A stretch of 64,000 nt of DNA from Nocardia cyriacigeorgica GUH-2 (GTDB taxonomy: Bacteria; Actinomycetota; Actinomycetes; Mycobacteriales; Mycobacteriaceae): the NCBI RefSeq assembly GCF_000284035.1, contig NC_016887.1, positions 5,146,001-5,210,000 on the forward strand. The letters are read 5' to 3'. Shown here one piece after another: positions 17,288 through 26,275 of the stretch. Below the pieces are notes generated by a model. The model saw nothing but the letters and a program-made list of their open reading frames with translations. It had not been told where the DNA came from and ran no database searches. Made by a program: the position numbers and the translations under genes. Numbering within the stretch: position 1 is the first letter of the stretch; the number at the start of each line of letters is the position of its first letter.

Positions 17288-18130
17288 TCAGGCGTCGATC
17301 TCCCGGCGCGCGGCCAGAACCGCGTCGTAGAGCTCCTTGCGGGAAACGCCGGTGGTGGAGGCGATCTCGGCGCACGCCTCTTTCAGGCGAACGCCTTCCT
17401 GCACGCGCGCTTCGACCTCGGCGACCAGATCGGCGGGTTCGGCGGTGCTGGGCCGGGCGCCCTCGATGACGACGGTGATCTCGCCGCGCGCACCGTCGAC
17501 GGCCCAGGCGGCCAGCTCCGCGAGGCTGCCGCGCACGACCTCCTCGTAGGTCTTGGTCAGCTCCCGGCAGACGGCGGCGCGGCGATCCGGTCCGAGGATC
17601 TCGACGGCGTCGGCCATGCAGTCGGCCAGCCGATGCGGGGCCTCGAAGAACACGCAGGCGCGGGATTCGGCGACCAGGGTGCGCAACCATTCGCGGCGCT
17701 GCCCGGATTTGCGCGGCGGGAATCCGTCGAAGCAGAACCGCTCCACCGGAAGCCCCGACAGTGCCAGCGCGGTGGTGACCGCCGACGGGCCGGGCAGGCA
17801 GGTGACCGGCAGCTCGGCCTCGACGCAGGCGGCGACCATGCGGTATCCGGGATCGCTCACCGATGGCATACCGGCGTCGGTGACCAGCAGGACGGTCTTG
17901 CCGGACTCGATCTCCTCCAGCAGCGCGGGGATGCGCGCGGTCTCCACATGGTCGTAGAAGCTGACCACGCGCCCACTGATCTCGACGCCGAGCGCCTTGG
18001 CCAGCGATCGAGTGCGGCGGGTGTCTTCGGCCGCGACGACGTCGGCGGTGGCCAGGGCGTCGCGCAGCCGCTGGGACGCGTCACCGATATCGCCCATCGG
18101 TGTCGCCGCCAGCACCAGCCGGCCGCTCAC
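17288..18130 (-). CDS. rsmI: 16S rRNA (cytidine1402-2'-O)-methyltransferase
   Basis: Methylates the ribose of C1402 in the decoding centre. It is a tetrapyrrole methylase-fold protein of 280 aa. Motifs are LVLAATPMGDIGDAS at the N-terminus, AAEDTRRTRSLAKAL, VLLVTDAGMPSVSDPG and CLPGPSAVTTALALSGLP. GTG at 18130 fits the family start. It is divergent from pmt, as for mycobacterial Rv1003/Rv1002c. Confidence 0.92.
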   Translation of the reverse strand: MSGRLVLAATPMGDIGDASQRLRDALATADVVAAEDTRRTRSLAKALGVEISGRVVSFYDHVETARIPALLEEIESGKTVLLVTDAGMPSVSDPGYRMVAACVEAELPVTCLPGPSAVTTALALSGLPVERFCFDGFPPRKSGQRREWLRTLVAESRACVFFEAPHRLADCMADAVEILGPDRRAAVCRELTKTYEEVVRGSLAELAAWAVDGARGEITVVIEGARPSTAEPADLVAEVEARVQEGVRLKEACAEIASTTGVSRKELYDAVLAARREIDA

Positions 18131-18308
18131 CGTCGGCCCGCCCGGACTGCCCCACTCGTCACTACCCGCACCCTGGCAGCGTACGGGCCCGGGTGGCATG
18201 CGCCCGAATGCGGCGGACGAAGGGACCGCCCCGATACCACCTCCGGGACGTGCAGCACGCGCGCCCGGCAAATACAGCGTACGAGGGCGCACAGCATACG
18301 ATCGGGTC

Positions 18309-19913
18309 GTGACCCAGGTGACCGACCAGCGCTCCGTCGCGCCCTCTCGGCCGATACGTTCCTGGTCGAGCCCCGCGCCGCTGCGCCCCTCCCCCGATTT
18401 CGGGCCGCTGGACACCGCCCGTGGCTGGCTGGTGACGGCGTTCCTGACCGCGCTCGCGGCGGTGACCCGGTTCACCATGCTCAACTACCCCACCGATGGC
18501 GGCACCCCGGTCTTCGACGAGAAGCACTACGCGCCGCAGGCCTATCAGATCTTGAAAGGCGGCGGGGTCGAGGACAATCCCGCCTACGGCCTGGTGGTGC
18601 ATCCGCCGGTCGGTAAGCAGCTGATCGCTTTCGGTGAGGCACTGTTCGGATACAACGGGTGGGGTTGGCGTTTTTCGGCCGCCTTGGCCGGCACCGTGCT
18701 GGTGCTGCTGGTGATCCGGATCGTGCGCCGGATGACGCGCTCGACCATGATCGGCGCGATCGCGGGCCTGCTGTTGATCGCCGACGGCGTCACCTTCGTC
18801 TCCTCGCGCATCGGCATGCTCGACATCTTCCTGGCGTTGTTCGCGACGGCCGCGTTCGGTTGCCTGATCGTCGACCGGGATCAGGTGCGCGAACGCATCG
18901 CCCGCGCCGACGCCGAGGGCCGCATCGGCGACAGCCCGTTCGGCCCGCGGCTCGGGGTGCGCTGGTGGCGGTTCGGCGCGGGCGTGCTGCTCGGCCTGGC
19001 CTGCGGCACCAAATGGTCGGGTCTGTACTTCATCGCCGCGTTCGGGCTACTGAGTGTGTTCTTCGACCTCGCCGCGCGGCGCGCCTACCGGGTGCGCAGG
19101 CCGTGGGTAGGCACCGCGCTGCGTGATGTCGGACCCGCGCTCTACGCGCTGGTGCTGGTCCCGATCGGGGTCTATCTGGCCACTTACTGGGCTTGGTTCG
19201 CCAGCGAGACCGGATTCAGCCGGTGGGCCGTCGGCAACGAGGTGGGCCGGGGCGGGACCTTCTCGTTCGTCCCCGACGCCCTGCGCTCGCTCTGGTATTA
19301 CGGCGCCAAGGTGCTGGAATTCCATGAGGAACTGACCAATTCGGCCGGTAACCATCACCCCTGGGAGTCCAAGCCGTGGACCTGGCCGATGGGGCTGCGG
19401 CCGATGCTCTATTACTACGCCGACTCCGGCGTCACCGGCTGCGGCCAGAACCAGTGCGTGAAGGCCGTGATGCTGGTCGGTACGCCGGCCATCTGGTGGA
19501 TCGCGTTCCCGGTGCTGGCGTGGGCGTTGTGGCGCACCATCGTGCGCCGCGACTGGCGCTACGCCGCGGTGCTCACCGGCTACGCCGCCGGTCTGCTGCC
19601 CTGGTTCATCACCCTGGACCGGCAGATGTATTTCTTCTACGCCGTGGTGCTGGCGCCGTTCCTGGTGATGGCGGTGGCGCTGGTACTCGGCGATATCCTC
19701 GGACCCGCCCGCCGGGTTCCGGTGCCGCGCGGGCCCACCGGCACCTTCGTGGCCGCGCCGCCGACCGAGCGCTACCGGCTCGGACTGCTCATCGTGAGCC
19801 TGTATCTGGGCCTGGTGATCGCGAACTTCATCTGGTTGTGGCCGATCCTGACGGCCATGCCCATCACGCCCGGCAACTGGCAGGACCACCTGTGGTTGCC
19901 CAGTTGGCGCTGA
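18309..19913 (+). CDS. pmt: Polyprenyl-phosphate-mannose protein O-mannosyltransferase
   Basis: Transfers mannose from polyprenyl-phosphomannose to Ser/Thr of exported proteins. It is a GT-C fold, 534-aa polytopic membrane protein. The first extracytoplasmic loop has the catalytic acidic pair in PVFDEKHYAPQAY, followed by many hydrophobic helices and C-terminal GNWQDHLWLPSWR. GTG at 18309 has a TACGAT box 7 bp upstream and no Shine-Dalgarno sequence, suggesting a leaderless message. It is divergent from rsmI. Confidence 0.92.
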   Translation: MTQVTDQRSVAPSRPIRSWSSPAPLRPSPDFGPLDTARGWLVTAFLTALAAVTRFTMLNYPTDGGTPVFDEKHYAPQAYQILKGGGVEDNPAYGLVVHPPVGKQLIAFGEALFGYNGWGWRFSAALAGTVLVLLVIRIVRRMTRSTMIGAIAGLLLIADGVTFVSSRIGMLDIFLALFATAAFGCLIVDRDQVRERIARADAEGRIGDSPFGPRLGVRWWRFGAGVLLGLACGTKWSGLYFIAAFGLLSVFFDLAARRAYRVRRPWVGTALRDVGPALYALVLVPIGVYLATYWAWFASETGFSRWAVGNEVGRGGTFSFVPDALRSLWYYGAKVLEFHEELTNSAGNHHPWESKPWTWPMGLRPMLYYYADSGVTGCGQNQCVKAVMLVGTPAIWWIAFPVLAWALWRTIVRRDWRYAAVLTGYAAGLLPWFITLDRQMYFFYAVVLAPFLVMAVALVLGDILGPARRVPVPRGPTGTFVAAPPTERYRLGLLIVSLYLGLVIANFIWLWPILTAMPITPGNWQDHLWLPSWR

Positions 19914-19916
19914 CGG

Positions 19917-20276
19917 TCAGCTCTCCAGCGCCGCCTTGACGTAGCGCAGCGCCGCGTCGTCGTCGAGGCCGAGCCTGCGCACCGCGGCCACGTATTCGGT
20001 GGCGGCCCGGCCGGCCTGATCGCGGGTGGGATCGCCGGAGGAGGCGATGAACGAGCCGAGCCTGCCCCGGGTTTCGAGCACGCCGTCGGCTTCCAGTTCG
20101 CGGTAGGCGCGGGCGACGGTGTTCGGCGCGAGCCCGAGCTGGGCGGCCAGCGCGCGCACGGTGGGGATCTTGGTGCCCGCCGTCAGCGTGCCCGCGCGCA
20201 CCTGGGCGACGATGCCGAGCCGCAACTGTTCGTAGGGCGGCACGGCGGATTCGTGCGACACGGTGATTTCGAGCAT
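19917..20276 (-). CDS. GntR-family transcriptional regulator (YtrA-like)
   Basis: A 119-aa protein with an N-terminal winged helix: PPYEQLRLGIVAQVRAGTL, TKIPTVRALAAQLGLAPNTV, and YRELEADGVLETRGRLGSF. A short helical tail of about 45 residues (TEYVAAVRRLGLDDDAAL) follows, as in the YtrA subfamily, which lacks a large effector domain. It lies 10 bp downstream of arcA in the same direction, so it may regulate the arginine deiminase gene; that link is inferred from position. Confidence 0.85.
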   Translation of the reverse strand: MLEITVSHESAVPPYEQLRLGIVAQVRAGTLTAGTKIPTVRALAAQLGLAPNTVARAYRELEADGVLETRGRLGSFIASSGDPTRDQAGRAATEYVAAVRRLGLDDDAALRYVKAALES

Positions 20277-20286
20277 GGCCCCCAGC

Positions 20287-21594
20287 TCACAGATCATCCC
20301 GGGACAGCGGGCACGACAGGCAGCGCGGACCGCCACGGCCGGAACCCAATTCGGATCCCGGGATGGGCAGTACCTCGATGCCGGCGTCCAGCAGCCGGGC
20401 ATTGGTCATTTCATTGCGTTCGTAGGCGATCACGACACCCGGCCGCAAGGCGAGGGTGTTGTTGCCGTCATCCCACTGTTCCCGTTCGGCGGTGACGCCG
20501 TCCAGTCCGGTGTCGATCACCCGCAGTTTCCCGATGCCCATGGCGTCGGCGGCCGCGGGCAGGAACGGGTCGGGTCCGCGCATGGTGACGGTGCCGCCGT
20601 GGTCGTAGTCGTCGCCGCGCTGAATGGTGAACGCGGCCAGCGTTTCCCGCACCGCGGAGTACATGACCACCGCGTCGGTGTCGACCATGGTGCACACGGT
20701 GTCCAGGTGCATGGTGGCGCGGTTCTGCGCGATGGGCACCACCAGCACGGTGTGGGCGAGGTTGTCGTCGAAGAGGCTGCGCGCCAAGGCTTCCGCCCCG
20801 GCCGGTGAGGTGCGCTCGCCCACGCCCACGGCCAGCACACCGGGCGCGAGCAGCAGCACATCGCCGCCTTCGATGGGCGCGGTATGCGATTCATAGGCCC
20901 GGCGCACGCCGAGGAACCGCGGGTGGAAGGCGTAGACGAGGTCGGTCAGCGAGGTCTCGCGCATCCGGGCGGGCAGGGCCAGCGCGGTGATCGCCACCCG
21001 CGGGCCGACCCAGAACGAGGAGTCGCGGGTGAACAGCAGATTCGGCAGCGGATCGATGACGAAATCGCCGCCGTGATGCATCCGGCGCACCAGCGAGGTG
21101 TGATCGGGCCCAAACGGCAGTTCGTCGAAGGTCATGCCCGCCATGAGGATCTCGGCCAGCTCCCGGGCCGGCACGCCACGCAGATGGGCGGCGAGTTCGT
21201 CGGCCAGGCTGTGGCCGAGCCTGCGGGCGTCGACGGCGGCGGAGATGCCCTGGATGCGCGCGGCCCCGCTGACGGCGAGGGTCTCGGCCAGCAGATCGGC
21301 CAGCAGCAGCACCTCCACTCCGCGCTCGCGCAGCACCCCGGCGAAGGTGTCGTGTTCCTGCTGGGCCCGCTCGACCCACGGGATGCCGTCGAAGAGCAGT
21401 TGGTCGTTGTTGCGCGGGGTGAGCCTGCGCAGCTCGTTGCCCGGGCGGTGCAGCAGCACCGTGCGCAGGGTGCCGACCTCGGAGGTCACCGCCAGGCGCG
21501 GCGCGGGCGTGGGTTCGGTGCCGGGGTCGGTGTCCCATCCGTCACCGGGAATCGGGCCGCTGCCGGGGCCGGCCGGTACCGCATCTGTTCCCAT
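20287..21594 (-). CDS. arcA: Arginine deiminase
   Basis: Hydrolyses arginine to citrulline and ammonia. It is a 435-aa guanidino-modifying enzyme. Motifs are the N-terminal VLLHRPGNELRRLTP, FTRDSSFWVG, IEGGDVLLLAPGVLAVGVGERT, the catalytic-His region MHLDTVCTMVDTDA, and the C-terminal nucleophile in CLSCPLSRDDL. About 30 residues before the domain are low-complexity. ATG at 21594. No arcB or arcC is adjacent, as in M. tuberculosis, where arcA also neighbours pmt. A GntR regulator follows in the same transcription unit. Confidence 0.93.
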   Translation of the reverse strand: MGTDAVPAGPGSGPIPGDGWDTDPGTEPTPAPRLAVTSEVGTLRTVLLHRPGNELRRLTPRNNDQLLFDGIPWVERAQQEHDTFAGVLRERGVEVLLLADLLAETLAVSGAARIQGISAAVDARRLGHSLADELAAHLRGVPARELAEILMAGMTFDELPFGPDHTSLVRRMHHGGDFVIDPLPNLLFTRDSSFWVGPRVAITALALPARMRETSLTDLVYAFHPRFLGVRRAYESHTAPIEGGDVLLLAPGVLAVGVGERTSPAGAEALARSLFDDNLAHTVLVVPIAQNRATMHLDTVCTMVDTDAVVMYSAVRETLAAFTIQRGDDYDHGGTVTMRGPDPFLPAAADAMGIGKLRVIDTGLDGVTAEREQWDDGNNTLALRPGVVIAYERNEMTNARLLDAGIEVLPIPGSELGSGRGGPRCLSCPLSRDDL

Positions 21595-21688
21595 GTTCCG
21601 ACCGTAGTTGGCTGCGGCCCGGAGAGCACGGAATTGCCCGGTGGTGTTTGCGGCCGGCGTGTGGCGATTCGCACCCGCGCACCGGAGA

Positions 21689-21708
21689 ACCTGAAGTAGG
21701 GTTGAGGT
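21689..21708. promoter_or_regulatory. SoxR box upstream of soxR
   Basis: ACCTGAAGTAGGGTTGAGGT is an imperfect dyad with ACCT and AGGT ends and AA/TT inner pairs. It differs from the enterobacterial soxS operator (ACCTCAAGTTAACTTGAGGT, from memory) mainly in the centre. It lies 16 bp before the soxR start and immediately precedes the ribosome binding site, suggesting autoregulation. Confidence 0.68.
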
Positions 21709-21724
21709 AAAGGAGGAGTGCCGA

Positions 21725-22246
21725 ATGACGACAGCAGATTGGCGAGCCAAGGAGCTGACCCCCGGTCAGCTGTCCGAGCGTAGCGGAGTAGCGGTCTCCG
21801 CGTTGCACTTCTACGAACGCGAGGGGCTCATCTCGAGCCGCCGCACCAGTGGCAACCAGCGCAGGTACACCAGGGAAACGCTGCGCCGGGTCGCTTTCAT
21901 CCGCATCTCGCAGCGCGTCGGGATACCGCTGAGCGAGATCCGCGACGCCCTCGACCGGCTGCCGGAGGGCCGCACCCCGACCCGGCGCGACTGGGAGACG
22001 CTGTCCACCACCTGGCGCGCGGATCTCGACGAACGCATCACCCAGCTGGTGCGGTTGCGCGACAACCTCACCGGCTGCATCGGCTGCGGCTGCCTGTCAC
22101 TGGGCAGCTGCAAGATCGTCAACGAGTTCGATCACCTCGGCGACGAGGGTCCGGGCGCGCGGGTGCTCGATGTGCACCTCAACTGCCCGGACGGCGTGGA
22201 CGTCAGCGGGAATCCGGCGTGCGCAGAGAATTCCGCAGCCTGCTGA
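21725..22246 (+). CDS. soxR: Redox-sensing MerR-family regulator SoxR
   Basis: A 173-aa protein with a MerR winged helix (LTPGQLSERSGVAVSALHFYEREGLI), a dimerisation helix, and the [2Fe-2S] ligands CIGCGCLSLGSC (C-x2-C-x-C-x5-C), all four Cys present. SoxR responds to redox-cycling compounds; in actinobacteria it usually controls small sets of oxidoreductase or efflux genes. ATG at 21725 follows AAAGGAGGAG. Its 3' end overlaps the convergent SDR gene by 44 bp, so that SDR is a neighbour rather than an operon partner. Confidence 0.95.
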   Translation: MTTADWRAKELTPGQLSERSGVAVSALHFYEREGLISSRRTSGNQRRYTRETLRRVAFIRISQRVGIPLSEIRDALDRLPEGRTPTRRDWETLSTTWRADLDERITQLVRLRDNLTGCIGCGCLSLGSCKIVNEFDHLGDEGPGARVLDVHLNCPDGVDVSGNPACAENSAAC

Positions 22247-23087
22247 ACTGCACATTGCCCGCCCGCATCAGCAGCTCGTACGGGAAGGCGAACTTGCGCT
22301 TCCACCAGTAGCCGAACCGGATGTCGAACGAGGTGTAGACGATGAACCGGTTGCGCTCGATACCGCGCAGGATCGCGGTGGCCACCCGTTCGGGGGCGAC
22401 GGCGTGGCTGGTGAATCGCTTGACGAGCTTGCGGACCCGCGGATCCTCCTTGTCCACCCCGACCAGCTCGAAGCTCTGCACCAGTGGCGTGTTCACCGCG
22501 CCGGGCGCGACCAGATGCACCGAGATACCGTGCTGGGCCAGCTCGAAGCGCAGCACCTCCGACAGCCCGCGCAGGCCGTATTTGCTCGCGCTGTAGGCGG
22601 CGTGCCAGGGCAATGCGAGCAGCCCCGCCGCCGACGACACGTTGACCAGCGCGCCGCCGCGTCCGGCCCGCACCATCTCCGGGACGAACGTCTCGATCAC
22701 ATGGATCGGCCCCATCAGGTTGACGTCGACCATCCGCTGCCAATGCCGATGCTCGAGGTGGTCGACGGTGCCCCACACCGACGTGCCCGCCACGTTCATC
22801 ACCACGTCCACGCTGCCGAACCGGTCGTGCACGTCGGCACCGAAGGCGGCCACGGCCTCGTGATCGGTGATATCGAGCGGCGTCGCGACCAGCACCTTGC
22901 CGCCGTCGCGTTCGATATCGGCGACCGTGGCCGCCAGCCCGGCCGCGTCGATATCGGTGAGCACCAGTTCGGCGCCCTGCGCCGCGGCGGCCAGCGCGGT
23001 GGCCCGGCCGATCCCGCTCGCCGCGCCCGTGATCACGGTCTTGGCGCCCTGCACCGTCGTCCTGCGGCGTGCCCGTACCCGGCCCAT
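22203..23087 (-). CDS. Short-chain dehydrogenase/reductase
   Basis: A 294-aa classical SDR. The coenzyme motif TGAASGIG is near residue 20, with NVAG at about 95, catalytic Ser in NVSSAAG, Tyr-Lys in YSASKYG, and PGAVNTP after it. Asp in LTDIDAAG after beta-2 suggests NAD(H). The basic, aromatic C-terminus (FGYWWKRKFAFPYELLMRAG) may associate with membranes, as in several mycobacterial SDRs. ATG at 23087 has GGAAG 8 bp upstream; GTG at 23096 is an alternative. It follows pimC in the same direction. Substrate unknown. Confidence 0.9.
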   Translation of the reverse strand: MGRVRARRRTTVQGAKTVITGAASGIGRATALAAAAQGAELVLTDIDAAGLAATVADIERDGGKVLVATPLDITDHEAVAAFGADVHDRFGSVDVVMNVAGTSVWGTVDHLEHRHWQRMVDVNLMGPIHVIETFVPEMVRAGRGGALVNVSSAAGLLALPWHAAYSASKYGLRGLSEVLRFELAQHGISVHLVAPGAVNTPLVQSFELVGVDKEDPRVRKLVKRFTSHAVAPERVATAILRGIERNRFIVYTSFDIRFGYWWKRKFAFPYELLMRAGNVQFSRLRNSLRTPDSR

Positions 23088-23169
23088 CGATCCCACTTCC
23101 GATTCGTTCGTCCAACAGCGGATGTCAGCCGGACACTACCGATCCGCACGGGGTTGGGGAACGATTCGC

Positions 23170-24297
23170 TCATCCACCGAGCACAGCGAGCATGCCCGCC
23201 ACCGCCGCCGGCCAGGTGAACTGCTCGGCGCGGCGACGGGCGGCGGCGCGCCGACCGGCCGGCGGCAGGGCCAGGACCTCGGTGACGGCGTCGGCGAAGG
23301 CCGAGGGATCGTCATCGGCGACGGCGCCGCAGTCGGCCGTGACGATATCGGCCAGCGCCGAGGACCGGCTGGCCACCACCGGCGTGCCCGCGGCGAGCGC
23401 CTCGAGCGCCGCCAGCCCGAATGTCTCGTGCGGGCCGGGCGCGAGCGAAACATCGGCGGTCGCCAGCAGTTTCGCCACCATGGAGCGGTCGGCGATGAAG
23501 CCGGTGAAATGCACGGCCGGCAGTCCACCCGGCAGCGGCGGCAGCGCCCGCGCGCGCCGGTGCAGGGCGTCGCGACGCGGTCCGTCGCCGGCCACCACCA
23601 GCCGGGCCTCGACCCCGGACTGGCGCAGCTCGGCGACCGCCTCGATGCTGCGATCGACGCGCTTTTCCACCGAAAGCCTGCCGCAGTGCACCAGCAGCGG
23701 ATGGCCGGGCACCCCGAGGTCGGCGCGCAGGCCGCGGTCGGCGCGGCGCGGGCTGAACAGTTCCAGATCGACCCCGAGCGGCACCAGTTCGACGTTCGGC
23801 GCACCGATCCGCTCGAACTCCGCGCGCGCGAAATCCGTTGTGCACACCACCCGGTCGTATTGGTCGGCGGTGCGCCGGTTGGCCACGTCCGCGCACCGGC
23901 GGGCCAGCGCACGCGGCATGATCTGGCCGAGCAGCCGGTCCAGGCGCTCATGGGAGATCATCACGCTCGCGACATCGCGGCGCCGGGACCAGCGGCCGAA
24001 ACCGCGCAGCGTCAGCCGGTCGGACACCTCGAGTACGTCCGGTCGCAGCCCGCCCAGCACGTCGGCCACCCGCCGGGGATCTGCCGCCCGATAGCCGCCG
24101 GTCCCCGGAATCGCCAGGGCGGGCAGGGTGATTCGCATGACGCCGGTCGGCAGCAGTTCCTCGCCTCGGCGCGGACCGGGCACGATCAGCACCACCTCGT
24201 GCCCGGCCGCCACATAGCCTTCGCCGAGATGATGCAGTGCGGTGCGCAAACCACCCGACCGCGGGCCGTAGAAGTTCGCCAGCTGCACGATGCGCAC
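23170..24297 (-). CDS. pimC: GDP-mannose-dependent alpha-mannosyltransferase, PimC-type
   Basis: A GT4/GT-B glycosyltransferase of about 375 aa. The sequence closely resembles PimC of M. tuberculosis CDC1551 as I remember it: start RIVQLANFYGPRSGGLRTAL, then LRPDVLEVSDRLTLRGFGRW, MISHERLDRLLGQ, HCGRLSVEKRVDRSI and the donor-site GPHETFGLAALEALAAGTPVV. PimC adds mannose to phosphatidylinositol mannosides in the inner leaflet pathway. GTG at 24297 matches the homologue start; GTG at 24318 is possible. It lies downstream of a cyclic-di-GMP enzyme gene, all in one direction. Confidence 0.82.
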   Translation of the reverse strand: MRIVQLANFYGPRSGGLRTALHHLGEGYVAAGHEVVLIVPGPRRGEELLPTGVMRITLPALAIPGTGGYRAADPRRVADVLGGLRPDVLEVSDRLTLRGFGRWSRRRDVASVMISHERLDRLLGQIMPRALARRCADVANRRTADQYDRVVCTTDFARAEFERIGAPNVELVPLGVDLELFSPRRADRGLRADLGVPGHPLLVHCGRLSVEKRVDRSIEAVAELRQSGVEARLVVAGDGPRRDALHRRARALPPLPGGLPAVHFTGFIADRSMVAKLLATADVSLAPGPHETFGLAALEALAAGTPVVASRSSALADIVTADCGAVADDDPSAFADAVTEVLALPPAGRRAAARRRAEQFTWPAAVAGMLAVLGG

Positions 24298-24396
24298 GCC
24301 GCCGATGGTGACGCGCACCGGGTTACCGCCGGAACCGTCCCGACGAACGGCACGTGAACAGGGGTGAAAGAACCCGCCAACCCGGCGGCAGGCCGC

Positions 24397-26259
24397 TCAG
24401 CGCGCGGTCAGATTCCGGTCGACGCGCGGCAGGTCCAGATCCAGCGGGATCCGCCCGGCGGCCAGATGCTGTTCGACCTCCTCGGCGGGCATGGGCCGCG
24501 CGATCAGGAAGCCCTGGGCCCGGTAGCAACCCAGCCCCACCAGGGTGCGCGCCGCGACCGGCGTCTCGACGCCCTCGCCGACCACACCGAGTCCAAACGA
24601 ACCCGCCAGCCCGATGATCGACTTCACGATCGCCAGATCGTCGGTGCTGGCGCCCAGCCGCTGCACGAAGCCGCGATCGATTTTCACCGCGTCCACCGGC
24701 AGTGCCTTCAGATGCGACAGCGAGCTGTAGCCGGTGCCGAAATCGTCGATGGCGATCTGCACGCCCATCCGCTTGAGCCCGCGCAACGTGACCTGGGTGC
24801 GGGCCAGGTCCTGGACCACCACGTGCTCGGTGATCTCCAGGCAGACCGAACTACCGTCGATGCCGAACATGCGCAGGATGTCTTCGATGCGTTCCACGAA
24901 ATCCAGGCTCACCAGCTGCACCGGCGAGACATTGATGCGCATCACCACATTCGCGGCCAAACCCTGTCTGCGCCATTCGGCGAACTGCGCGCACGCCGAG
25001 CGGATCACCCAGCGGCCCAGCTCACCGGCCAGATTGGTGGCCTCGGCGACGGTGACGAACGCGCCCGGCGGTAGCAATCCCCTGGTCGGATGCAGCCAGC
25101 GCACCAGCGCTTCCATGGCCACGATCCGGCCGGTGCGCAGATCCACCTCGGGCTGGTAGTGCAGGATCAGCGAGCCGTCCGACACCGCGCCGCGCAGGTT
25201 CAGCTCCACATCGTCCTGGAGTTCGAATTGCGCGCGCATGGCGTCGGTGAAGATGGCGACGCCGTTGCCGCCGCCGGATTTCGCCGACAGCAGCGCGTGG
25301 TCGGCGCGGCGCAGCACGTCGGCCACCGTGGTCTCACCCGGGATACCGACCGCGACGCCGATGCTGGCGGCCCGGCTCACCGACTCACCGCCGACGGTCA
25401 CCCGGCGCCCGATGAGCTGCTGGATCCGGCCCGCCTCGTGTTCGGCGGCCACCGCGTCCATCGGTTTGGCGGGCACGATGACGAACTCGTCGCCGCCGAG
25501 GCGGGCGATCATGTCGTTCGGGTCGAGGTTCTCCCGCAGCCGGGTGGACAGGCTGCGGATGAAGTTGTCGCCCGCGGTGTGGCCGAGGAAGTCGTTGAGC
25601 GCCTTGAGCCGGTCCAGATCGAGGAAGAACGCCGCGACCGGGCCCGGGCTGCCCTCGCTGAGCCGGTGTTCCATGTGCTCGAGCAGAGCGCGGCGGTTGG
25701 CCAGGCCGGTCAGATCGTCGTGCAGCGCGATGTAGCGCAGCCGCTCCTCGGCCACCACCCGGGCCTGGAGCTGGGCGAACAGCGCCGCGATCGCCTTGAG
25801 CACATTGAGTTCGCGGGTGCTCCACTCCCGGTCGCCGACCTTGATGAAGCCGAGCAGGCCGGTGGACTGTCCGCGCGAGACCAGCGGCACCGCCGCCGAG
25901 GTGACATTCGGCAGCCCGGAGGCGCGCTGAATGGTCTCCTGGTAGTCGGCGTCGGAGCCGGTGACCAGGAACGGCTCGGTGGCGTGCTCGAGGGCGCGGA
26001 ACACCGAGTCGGCGTGTTCGAAATAGACCACCCGCAGCGGGTCCGGATCGGGGACGTTGGCCCGGTGCGGCCATTCCGCCACCAGCACCGTCGCCCGGCG
26101 TTCGGTATCGGTATGCCGGACGTAGCTGAAATCCACATCGAAGTATTCGACCAGCGTGGCAAGGACCTTCTCGGTCGCCGACACCATCGTCGTGGCGTCG
26201 ACACCCATGAGCTCCGCGGCGACCTCCGTCACCAACGAGTCGAGCGTCCGCCGAGGCAC
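24397..26259 (-). CDS. GAF-GGDEF-EAL cyclic-di-GMP enzyme
   Basis: A 620-aa cytoplasmic protein with a GAF sensor (residues about 20-175), a GGDEF diguanylate cyclase with intact RLGGDEFVIV, and an EAL phosphodiesterase with intact MEALVRW, a late DDFGTGYSSL, KIDRGFV and GEGVET. Both catalytic motifs appear competent, so it may make and break cyclic-di-GMP. It matches the architecture of Rv1354c of M. tuberculosis. GTG at 26259 with GGAG 5 bp upstream is the best start. It lies 16 bp after the MoeY-like gene, as Rv1354c does after Rv1355c, so the operon is conserved. Confidence 0.9.
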   Translation of the reverse strand: MPRRTLDSLVTEVAAELMGVDATTMVSATEKVLATLVEYFDVDFSYVRHTDTERRATVLVAEWPHRANVPDPDPLRVVYFEHADSVFRALEHATEPFLVTGSDADYQETIQRASGLPNVTSAAVPLVSRGQSTGLLGFIKVGDREWSTRELNVLKAIAALFAQLQARVVAEERLRYIALHDDLTGLANRRALLEHMEHRLSEGSPGPVAAFFLDLDRLKALNDFLGHTAGDNFIRSLSTRLRENLDPNDMIARLGGDEFVIVPAKPMDAVAAEHEAGRIQQLIGRRVTVGGESVSRAASIGVAVGIPGETTVADVLRRADHALLSAKSGGGNGVAIFTDAMRAQFELQDDVELNLRGAVSDGSLILHYQPEVDLRTGRIVAMEALVRWLHPTRGLLPPGAFVTVAEATNLAGELGRWVIRSACAQFAEWRRQGLAANVVMRINVSPVQLVSLDFVERIEDILRMFGIDGSSVCLEITEHVVVQDLARTQVTLRGLKRMGVQIAIDDFGTGYSSLSHLKALPVDAVKIDRGFVQRLGASTDDLAIVKSIIGLAGSFGLGVVGEGVETPVAARTLVGLGCYRAQGFLIARPMPAEEVEQHLAAGRIPLDLDLPRVDRNLTAR

Positions 26260-26275
26260 TTTGTCTCCGATCGCG

